Virus record (IMG/VR): IMGVR_UViG_3300037245_001064
Span: 1-42,998 of that record
Direction: 5' to 3' (one strand)
Length of the DNA: 42,998 bases
Source: a virus
The notes under the pieces: model-generated
What the model was told of the DNA's origin: nothing
The model's database searches: none
The model's input: the letters and a program-made list of their open reading frames with translations, nothing else
Program-made: the position numbers and the translations under genes
Shown here: positions 37,801 through 42,998 of the stretch, one piece after another
Layout: each line of letters opens with the position of its first letter
Position numbering within the stretch: position 1 is the first letter of the stretch

Positions 37801-39544
37801 CCCCTACTTCTCGCTTCAATGACTCCCATTGTCTTTGATTCTCGTTAGTGATCCCTTCTTTTTCAAGAGCTGTTAGTTTTTCTTGGGAGTCCTCTAGTTT
37901 TTGTTCTTTCTTCTCGATTTGCTCTAACTGAAAGTCTATAAGTTTTTGAGTTCTTATATCTTGACCGCCAAATACTGATGGTTGCTGGTCTATTGATTCT
38001 GGTGTAAGGTCTTCTCTCGCCTCTATGTTTTCTATCGGGATAGTTTGGGAAGTTTCTGTTCTAGTGAATACTTCATCCGATCTATCCTGACCATTCTCTG
38101 TGATTGTTTGTTCTTGCTTTCTTAGCCTGGCAGCTTCTATTCCTCTTTGAACTGAAGTCCCTACACCACTGGCTGTTGTTGGAAGTACAGACATTGTAAA
38201 CATAAGATAGAATGATTCCACGAAAGTGTCTTTAGTTCTATTTAAATCCTCTGAAAATGTACTGTGTTCTAAGATTTCTCCTGAACTACCATCTGTTGAA
38301 GCTGGGGATTGATTGAATCTTCTGTATGCTTCTTCTCTGTTTCCTACTGCATCACCACCACCGGATTCCTGCCATCTGATCCTTTCATTGTGGACCTCTA
38401 ATGCAAGGTGAGTACCCATTATTGTAGAAAGTTCCTGGAGCGCCTCTTCTGTCATCTGCTCGACAGTTCCCTCTCCGATAGCACCCAGGCCTTTTATAAT
38501 ACGGTTGAACCCCTTATCTTTAAAAGTTTTCTTCATGGCTTTCTCGTAGAGAGCATTGAATACTCTACCGCCCTGACCTGATGCTAATTTAACAACAGCC
38601 CCGGCTTGTGCTACTTCAAGAAATCCTTCTGAAGCTCCAATAAGGTCAGCCATTGTCCATGCTAGATTATCCTCTAGCCCGATATCTATAAACTCTTTAT
38701 ATTGGAGCCCTCTCTGGAATTCCCTTATTGAGTTCGCTGATCCTATTGTAAATCCGGTTGTAAACCCACTACCAAAAGTAAACAGCTCATCGAGGGGGGT
38801 TGCTGCAAGTGGAGAAGCGTTTAAAGCTAATCCAGCTACAAGGGTGGTCGCTCCTGCTGCCAGCCCTGTAAGTAGTCCTTCTTGCCCTGCTGCAGTCCAC
38901 ATCGGGATCTGTTCTACCCCACCACCTAATGCTTTCTTTGTGAACTTTTCATACCATTCACCTTGAACGTTGGCTTCTGGTGGCATTTCTCCATATATCT
39001 CTTGTGCTCTAGCGTCGATAACTTTCCTTTCGTTTTCATCAGCATATCTATAATTATTATATAAGTCAGATAATTCAGCATTGAGAGTGGATCTTCCTCT
39101 TGCATTGTTCCATGTTTCAGTAAATGTATCTCCTGTGGTTCCGGGTCCCATTGCGTCCTCGGCTACGGAGTCCCAATTATTGTATAGAAAATTAAAGTCT
39201 TTCCCGGTCAGCTCTGCAAACTGTTTAATAACATTTATATTATTCTTCTCTGCTTCCGGATCGGTACTATTATTAAGCAAGTCCTCATATGCTTTGATCC
39301 CTGCTTCTGTTTTACCCTGATTATCTGCAGTCCATGTCGGTTCGCTATCAACTCCAGGAATATTTCCCTGAGCATTTTCAAGTACTCTGGATTCAAATGG
39401 ATCTATCGTTGGCTCTGCTGGTGGTGGTGCTTTCTCTTTATCGTAAACCGTTGTTGGATTTGTAACACCTGGGATATTGTTTTGTAATACTCTACGCTGG
39501 AGAATGTTCTCTTCATTTGTTGCCGGTCCGTATCCAATATCCAT
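31850..39544 (-). CDS. Giant polyvalent ejection protein (gp16-like) with peptidase and ADP-ribosyltransferase-like domains
   Basis: A 2564-residue protein injected with the DNA. N-terminal 30-260 is low-complexity, then hydrophobic segments (about 221-270 and 445-470). About 610-655: a ParB/sulfiredoxin-like domain (DPIKVVETTPGNYRVASGNTNF). About 979-983: HEIGH zincin motif, SWIHEIGHVLRR. About 1230-1390: an ADP-ribosyltransferase-like domain (FKTWFKDSKIV..VVFHGSFDRLEQFD.., DPADPRILFQ). 1630-1760 is a long coiled coil; 1950-2020 resembles a large-polyvalent-protein-associated domain; 2150-2564 carries further helical hydrophobic parts. No transglycosylase seen. LFQ motifs separate modules at about 1081, 1219 and 1389. 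Follows gp14- and gp15-like genes, so the function is DNA ejection with extra effector activities (inferred). Confidence 0.8.
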   Translation of the reverse strand: MDIGYGPATNEENILQRRVLQNNIPGVTNPTTVYDKEKAPPPAEPTIDPFESRVLENAQGNIPGVDSEPTWTADNQGKTEAGIKAYEDLLNNSTDPEAEKNNINVIKQFAELTGKDFNFLYNNWDSVAEDAMGPGTTGDTFTETWNNARGRSTLNAELSDLYNNYRYADENERKVIDARAQEIYGEMPPEANVQGEWYEKFTKKALGGGVEQIPMWTAAGQEGLLTGLAAGATTLVAGLALNASPLAATPLDELFTFGSGFTTGFTIGSANSIREFQRGLQYKEFIDIGLEDNLAWTMADLIGASEGFLEVAQAGAVVKLASGQGGRVFNALYEKAMKKTFKDKGFNRIIKGLGAIGEGTVEQMTEEALQELSTIMGTHLALEVHNERIRWQESGGGDAVGNREEAYRRFNQSPASTDGSSGEILEHSTFSEDLNRTKDTFVESFYLMFTMSVLPTTASGVGTSVQRGIEAARLRKQEQTITENGQDRSDEVFTRTETSQTIPIENIEAREDLTPESIDQQPSVFGGQDIRTQKLIDFQLEQIEKKEQKLEDSQEKLTALEKEGITNENQRQWESLKREVGDSEFDINEHKRNIEQFETKQADRAADPRTKLDPIKVVETTPGNYRVASGNTNFVTALQGGLKAVEVEVIDSRSQAETADQSREAATEARPQYNNIVNSIAEQEGGSIKIAAGDQLTAIKADPGTATNLTSQMIFKTQAQADTAINRIRQETTSFEVNQTPQGTNIRFALDNGYIAEVNVQTEGQFTAETRISPLLDKLNTAMGGTINETLESFKTAQDITQIEQTAADLKNNPLLSDEVRSAAQAVYDEVRSSNQKVFDSLQPRVEAVTPAATEKRAFEMTPEEFEAQKTVAPAARETQRTQPKELNEEVLRELIKKEFPDWVEDETTAAVAVAEKIANYKGQDVDTWLRENLTAEVFTRESKTAQDLKQGKRKAAVSFNDDMQALIHLSDNSDLTSWIHEIGHVLRRNLTAADLALVEQEMGIDHSEWNNPDAKAEEQFVRMLEDHLKNNTHQGTIFDKIAEWFREVYFALRDNITVPENVAKLFDEIFGEEVAVAEEALFQGIDISEEELTSLNKAEQEAEKTNQDIKEFYSEIEPDNGIINEESKALVAEQIGWADDKLRRQKHIIEGLKNDKNLYVDKQGRKAIVHKASREEWNWQVSYFDERGPYSHDNANTLGEIVTRMTESGSFGEQVAEEALFQPAPGIETKAFKTWFKDSKIVNEDGSPKVVFHGSFDRLEQFDSNFAKQEGEGVFFFSESEHDAQFYARHTAAPAEAINAPGFVHDVYLSIQNPAINDFTGEGIIYSNDFMQVMINEAKDNGHDGMIIIGMEEVLGFELSEETQYVAFEPTQIKSTDNRGTFDPADPRILFQDSEEHEEIVRDAVERGQPVPDKILDIYKDRDWAQAEIAERDTTNTLEGLYEDARDVEDGHALRKQQEAFGVAPKKTMTPQELDDYYDRVWKRANRTSPEEAQKEWEESIQSDQQVESIITSFRNQRDQLVGAGISSVPIWAAINSAGPTNQKQLSIIRSTLRNDGPKYRRILAEIEGDQVAIEQLEYEDTLRLLAPEETEDQKLAKLTINSRIKLARTTEDPDLKKKILTGNVSLKAMNILDKQYVEEVRELETKIADLNEDIDDRVKASQRQTAKGKELQKNLDKAEKEVTRLDKEIETVKESKKARLTKLRTEKNEQIADLKAEMADLSKSAKAEARAGVKIAQAELKTAQKKKDDLRKLRAYKEQLAKRILKDPSAATHHHYADIIRDLQKGLDGAFRRLDGRLEKFAAAELKESDLQHFLDEDLNKDLPPEAAQIINNIKNKLEKTPLNTWTLRDLENLDTQVRELRQRGRDLLKLQKERRKGVLNNKATIMGDEVLEGDKVPTYRDMGSKLTRKARESNAWWKAATFTFIPDTFVKNTAGFQEGDFYDFWINEPNKAQDAESTEIIRRTKDRDAFLKSINFKAEDLYRKVKLPGFPEDHTVSEVIGMYAASQNPQSHAAAFYGNKLQDTFDLWLNTLTENEKLVGDWIIEEFSGDNYNRLSNAYTADTNGNLGKVDRYFPIIKKGVNRDADKDEFAAQLLAKAGRAPTTPGKKFTKTRLEKIPPEFQDPIKLDIMSLWSEQVQKQEHYISHFQWSKDAKYLMNQTGLAESIVAAHGVQVRDWYNNHIGVISNPNIYKAYGMADRIVQKLRSNLAVAALGFNMSTVLKQAPSLIYYLNNAGGMTTGSLNLMKSSLQFSSNPRKLYETIRSKDPQWADRVVNRTLEDIKTMADGNRGTAAQKKLAKASMFLIAEVDKAVTAVGWNAVYQGNLQLGEAEAVRRAQQATLTTQPAGRAKDIPVFLQNKGPLSLFTMFSNQTNKIYNIVAGDILPSVGRIAARKTPNAVKKQLIQNTIANITAVSVGAISMMIIGGWVKPDEDEEFLAAFAIEQAKQLAGILPIAGRQAQSGLSGYSSGVDPLPIVNDVAKVLKNMAEGKEISEKQVEKLLVSAGTVFGVPGTIAAARLKNVVDVTLEDSFAEGILEIFGPAFREGSIAREIPEIIEEIIE

Positions 39545-39552
39545 TATGTCTC

Positions 39553-41847
39553 CTAATTCCTGTTTTCGTAGAATGCATCAGAATAACTATAATTACTATG
39601 CCTGTTTAGATTGTTAGTTCTTTCCATATACGATTTTTCTTTGTCGTTCCAGTTGGTCCACATAACATCTGTTATATTTGCAACTTCTATCCACCGATCT
39701 CCCCTGAAAGTATACCAGGTGCTATCTCTGAGGTCTTCAACATAAAGCTGTGAATTCGTAACACCGTCAAGGTTGTCTTCATCAACAGTGTTTCCATATA
39801 TTATTCTTCCAGCTTTCTTTCCTGGGTTCGCTACATCAAACTCCCTTCTTTTGGGTGACGCTTTATTTTCTCTCAAAGGTTTCAAGTATTGATAATCAAG
39901 AGATTTATTATTATCCTTAAAGTCTAGCTTAAAGGTTGTACCATGCTCATCGATTGTATAAGGTATCCCTTGGTGTAGGGTCACACTTTCTAAAGAAGCG
40001 TCAAACTCCTCATTAAACTTTTCCCTACTTAGAGCCGCAACCTCCATCACTACCTCTACATTATTAACCTGGGCCTTTTGTTCATCGGTTAAGGTGTCAT
40101 ACTCTCCAAAATCAGCATAGTATCTGGCTCTCATTTCGGCAGGAGTTAATAACTCATTTATCGCATCTCTCGCTAATCCCTCGTCATAGGATATTTTCCC
40201 TTGCTCTCCTAACTGATGATAAGCTTCTGCAGCATCAATCCTTGCCCGACCAATTCTGCCACCTTGGGCTGTATTCCTTAGATCTATTTCCCCAACAGCC
40301 TTTAGAGTTATTGCCTCTGTATATGCTTCCATATGTGCCGCCACCATTGCCGGGGTTGCATTACCTGTAGATCCTGAAGCACCATTTACAGTTGAAGCGT
40401 ATCTTGTGGCCTCTTCTTCATACAATCTCTTTGCTGTGTCTGTAACATTTTTATCATCTGATATTAAAGATTCTATTCCATCAGCTACAACAGCCTGGAA
40501 AGCTGCATCTGTAGATAATGCAAATCTAGCTTCTCCTTGCTTCTGCAGTTCTGCTCTTAATTTATTCTGTTCTGTAGCTGACATTCCCTGAATGTTTTCA
40601 CCGGTTGCAGCATCTGGCCCACCAGTATCATAAAACATGTCTGTTGCACCTTGAAACATTCGTACTATTTCGTTTTCACTGGCTTCGTTTTGTAACATTA
40701 AATTCATCTGTTCTCTGTAGTAGTCCTCATTCCCACTGACATACTTATCCCTATCTTCAAGTTTCTCCGGGTCTGGCTTCTCATCAATCAAACTTTTAAG
40801 GAAATTAAGCTCTTGGTTTGGGAATATCTTTGGATCTCTTGAATATGGCAATATATAAGATTCGTTTTGGAGTGCATCTTCTACGGCATTTTTAGTAGTT
40901 ATCTGACCATTTTTAATCCTGGCTCGAATATCAATGCTTTTGTTTGTCCAACTCTCAGTAAAAAAGTCTTTGTCTGCGGCTACCCCTTCATTGTGCTGGT
41001 TCTCAAGCTTCGCCCATATTGAATCTTTTTCCGTATCTAATAATCCTTCTTTCCCGTAAATATGATCTTTAGCATTTTGTACATTCTGTTCCGGGCTTAG
41101 TTCTCCACTTCCATCCCCGGCTGCAATAACACTGGCTTCATTCCATGTCTCACCTGTAAGAAGTACATATTCTGATTTAGCGTTCTGGTCTATCCTCTGT
41201 TGATTTGTTATCAATCCACCTTCAAAAGACTTCTGTGTGGTGGCCTGAATTCCTTTCATTGCTTCGGGAATACTTAACCCTTGTGGGTTTGACTCTATGG
41301 CTGTCAGCTCTCTTCCGATTGCTTCTGCTTCGTTCTGTTGTCGATAATTAAAGTTCTTAACTCTAAATTCGCCTGAATATTTCGCTATCTGAGCATCATA
41401 AGATTGTCTAAAAAGTTTCTCTGACTCTTCAGAAGAGAATTGACCGGAAAATTTCTCCTGCCATAACTTATCTGCATAATCCCGGATAATATCATCACCA
41501 GCTCCGGTGACTTTTTCACCTGACGATAATGAATAACTATACCAATCTGAGTTGAATGTAGAACTATCGACATCATCAAGCTTCCCTGTATGTGGATTGA
41601 CTGCTTGTTCTCCAATTGCATTAACAAAAAAACTTTTAGCTTGTTTGTTTTTCTGTAGTGCATAGTTTTGATTGAACGTTTGAAGATCATCAAGCATAAT
41701 CCGCATATTGGCTGCGTTCTCGTTCTTTATCTCAAGTTTATTCTGTCTATCTACAAAAGTATCGACATTACGACTAAGCCCTAAAAGACTAGTTCCTAAT
41801 CCCGTTAAACTTCTCGCTACGCTAACGTTCGGTATTTTTATAGGCAT
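39553..41847 (-). CDS. Internal virion/ejection protein (gp15-like)
   Basis: A 764-residue helical protein, size close to T7 gp15 (747). It follows the gp14-like and precedes the giant gp16-like protein, the standard ejection-protein order. Alternating charged helices such as LQTFNQNYALQKNKQAKSFF and NLMLQNEASENEIVRMFQ dominate. Sequence alone is weak, so the call rests on length and position. AAATAATGGAGACTGATT precedes the ATG. Confidence 0.7.
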   Translation of the reverse strand: MPIKIPNVSVARSLTGLGTSLLGLSRNVDTFVDRQNKLEIKNENAANMRIMLDDLQTFNQNYALQKNKQAKSFFVNAIGEQAVNPHTGKLDDVDSSTFNSDWYSYSLSSGEKVTGAGDDIIRDYADKLWQEKFSGQFSSEESEKLFRQSYDAQIAKYSGEFRVKNFNYRQQNEAEAIGRELTAIESNPQGLSIPEAMKGIQATTQKSFEGGLITNQQRIDQNAKSEYVLLTGETWNEASVIAAGDGSGELSPEQNVQNAKDHIYGKEGLLDTEKDSIWAKLENQHNEGVAADKDFFTESWTNKSIDIRARIKNGQITTKNAVEDALQNESYILPYSRDPKIFPNQELNFLKSLIDEKPDPEKLEDRDKYVSGNEDYYREQMNLMLQNEASENEIVRMFQGATDMFYDTGGPDAATGENIQGMSATEQNKLRAELQKQGEARFALSTDAAFQAVVADGIESLISDDKNVTDTAKRLYEEEATRYASTVNGASGSTGNATPAMVAAHMEAYTEAITLKAVGEIDLRNTAQGGRIGRARIDAAEAYHQLGEQGKISYDEGLARDAINELLTPAEMRARYYADFGEYDTLTDEQKAQVNNVEVVMEVAALSREKFNEEFDASLESVTLHQGIPYTIDEHGTTFKLDFKDNNKSLDYQYLKPLRENKASPKRREFDVANPGKKAGRIIYGNTVDEDNLDGVTNSQLYVEDLRDSTWYTFRGDRWIEVANITDVMWTNWNDKEKSYMERTNNLNRHSNYSYSDAFYENRN

Positions 41848-41859
41848 AATCAGTCTCCA

Positions 41860-42594
41860 TTATTTCTTAGGATCATCATATATATCAAGTAAAGTAGACC
41901 CAAAATCTACACCGGTAGAAAGAAGATCTAATGTTGTGGCTGCTGCGATATCTCCCTCTGTAGGTATTCCATAAGTAGCTGCAAATTGAGTCAATTCAGC
42001 CTGTTCTAAACCTTGTTCTAAAGAAACGGCTGCACTCTCTTCAAACTGAGTCTGTTGAATACTTATTGATTCGAGATTTTGCCGTAAGTTCCTAGAGGCT
42101 GTATCTTCTGTTTGGCTTAAACTTGTAGCAATTCCCGTCCTGGATAGATCAGCCTGCTCTCCTATACCGGTTATCTGTCGGCTTAATTGTGACCTTTGGG
42201 CTTGTTTCACTACCTCTGAAGATCTCCCCGATGCCCCAGAAACGGCACGCATAGCTTCACCTTGGCCTATTGCTCTTGTACCTTGCTGGGACGCCCCTTG
42301 GGTCTGAAACCCTTCCTGTTGATTAACGCCTTCTGTTCTTAGACCTGCGTTTTCTCTGGCATTACCCAACAATTCTGCATAATTCTCTTTTTGGGTCCTA
42401 GCCGTGAAAGTAGCACTCTCTCGACCCTGCTCTATAGCTAGATTAAAGTTTTCATTAAGATTCTCTACGTTTATATCAAATTGTCTATTGGCGAATTCTT
42501 CTGCCACGGCAGCATCTTTCATGTCTTGCTGACCCTTATATATTGCGCCACCTATCTGAAAACCAAAACCTAAAACTGCTAATCCTGTAGCCAT
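41860..42594 (-). CDS. Internal virion/ejection protein (gp14-like)
   Basis: A 244-residue protein with N-terminal hydrophobic MATGLAVLGFGFQIGGAIYKG and Gln/Ala/Glu-rich helical heptads (about residues 35-210), the usual build of gp14 ejection proteins, which form the outer-membrane part of the ejection tunnel. C-terminus has FGSTLLDIYDDPKK. Length slightly above T7 gp14 (196). Very strong AGGAGGGCGT ribosome-binding site. Confidence 0.75.
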   Translation of the reverse strand: MATGLAVLGFGFQIGGAIYKGQQDMKDAAVAEEFANRQFDINVENLNENFNLAIEQGRESATFTARTQKENYAELLGNARENAGLRTEGVNQQEGFQTQGASQQGTRAIGQGEAMRAVSGASGRSSEVVKQAQRSQLSRQITGIGEQADLSRTGIATSLSQTEDTASRNLRQNLESISIQQTQFEESAAVSLEQGLEQAELTQFAATYGIPTEGDIAAATTLDLLSTGVDFGSTLLDIYDDPKK

Positions 42595-42989
42595 ACGCCC
42601 TCCTTAAGCTTTGAATAAATGTTTACATCTTCTTTATTCGGACCATAAAGCCTTAGAGTCCCTTCTTGTTGAAATCCATGATACAGCATCCATCTGTGAG
42701 AAATCGTATCTGTCACATATGCAATGGACTGTATCCTCTCGTATCCTAAATTAAAGTGTGAATCTATCAATTGAGTAATTGTCCTGGGAGTTTCAATGAA
42801 TGATTTATCGATGATCCTTATCCAGACTTCTCCTATAATATCTGTAAGTCTGCAGACACCACAATAAAAGACTACTATATCCTCATGCATTCCTTTAAAA
42901 CATGCTGAGTTTTGAAAGATAGAATTAAGATCATCGACATTTTCTATAACTTCATCGATGTCTATAGGAATGATTTTAATCTGTCTCAC
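42579..42989 (-). CDS. gp13-like / GNAT-fold internal virion protein
   Basis: A 136-residue protein starting with GTG at 42987-42989 (the track's 'M' is GTG). DIVVFYCGVCR...GEVWIRIIDKSFIETPRTITQLIDSHFNLGYERIQSIAYVTDTISHRWMLYHGFQQEGTLRLYGPNKEDVN has the strand/helix order of a GNAT acetyltransferase, as in DUF2833/T7 gp13 and related podovirus proteins. The gene is intact; its 5' end is also repeated at 1-118. Position directly after gp12-like fits gp13. Confidence 0.7.
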   Translation of the reverse strand: MRQIKIIPIDIDEVIENVDDLNSIFQNSACFKGMHEDIVVFYCGVCRLTDIIGEVWIRIIDKSFIETPRTITQLIDSHFNLGYERIQSIAYVTDTISHRWMLYHGFQQEGTLRLYGPNKEDVNIYSKLKEGVWLQD

Positions 42990-42998
42990 TCTCCATCC
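42872..42998. repeat. Terminal direct repeat, right copy (circular overlap)
   Basis: Exact second copy of bases 1-127. See the left copy. The unique circle is 42,871 bp. Confidence 0.95.

Noticed and set aside
31850-39544. Lytic transglycosylase domain in the gp16-like protein
   Set aside because: T7 gp16 has an N-terminal transglycosylase, but the SLT-type E-S-x-Y...GLMQ pattern is not visible in this protein.
1-42998. CRISPR array, rRNA or insertion sequence
   Set aside because: No regularly spaced repeats, no rRNA-like segments and no transposase genes were seen. The short repeats found are ribosome-binding cassettes, coding repeats or gene-end duplications.

Overview
The window is one complete, circularly closed genome of a tailed phage with a short tail (podovirus-like morphology). 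The first 127 bases recur exactly as the last 127, so the unique circle is 42,871 bp and the window ends are an assembly cut inside a gene. Every gene I can support lies on the minus strand, so the map reads from high to low coordinates. Coding is dense, with ATGA, GTGA and TAATG stop/start overlaps and clear Shine-Dalgarno sites. The host cannot be named. A spanin-like lysis pair suggests a Gram-negative envelope. Good sigma70-type promoters and the absence of any recognisable phage RNA polymerase suggest transcription by the host enzyme.

Layout in transcription order. (1) Early recombination block, 25.3-21.5 kb: a near-consensus promoter, a ribbon-helix-helix regulator, an ERF annealing protein, a YqaJ exonuclease, a NinB-like candidate, an HNH protein and small genes, closed by a terminator at 21.5 kb. 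(2) Replication/regulation block, 21.5-17.8 kb: promoter, XRE regulator, small HTH protein, DUF1376 replisome organiser, zinc-cluster protein, coiled-coil protein and DUF1064 nuclease-like protein. (3) Accessory block, 17.8-12.1 kb: an HTH/antirepressor-like protein behind a very large terminator hairpin, a PAPS-reductase-like enzyme, a Lar-like protein, a DUF4406 protein and many tiny Cys-rich proteins; several are preceded by a repeated ribosome-binding cassette. (4) Packaging, 12.1-8.1 kb: a probable virion protein, small and large terminase, then five small genes including a second Lar-like protein. (5) Control region, 8.1-7.65 kb: two promoters, structured RNAs, terminators and one tRNA-Tyr. 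(6) Late region, 7.65 kb through the junction to 25.45 kb: portal, Bbp19-like, scaffold, capsid, cement protein, tail-tube proteins A and B, a gp13-like protein, three ejection proteins (244, 764 and 2564 aa), tail fibre, beta-helix spike, then lysis genes, ending at a terminator at 25.33 kb.

The virion genes combine a T7-type tail and ejection set with a capsid/cement pair resembling Bordetella phage BPP-1. No DNA polymerase, primase, helicase or integrase is recognisable, so replication appears to rely on host enzymes loaded by the DUF1376 protein, with ERF/YqaJ recombination. The most interesting features are the two promoter/structured-RNA/terminator modules upstream of the late operon, the nested overlapping spanin-like genes, duplicated translational-coupling tails (EKILDLM-stop and MRELM-stop), a six-copy ribosome-binding cassette, and a 2564-residue polyvalent ejection protein carrying peptidase-like and ADP-ribosyltransferase-like modules separated by LFQ motifs. 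All assignments come from reading the sequence and from memory of families; no database search was run.
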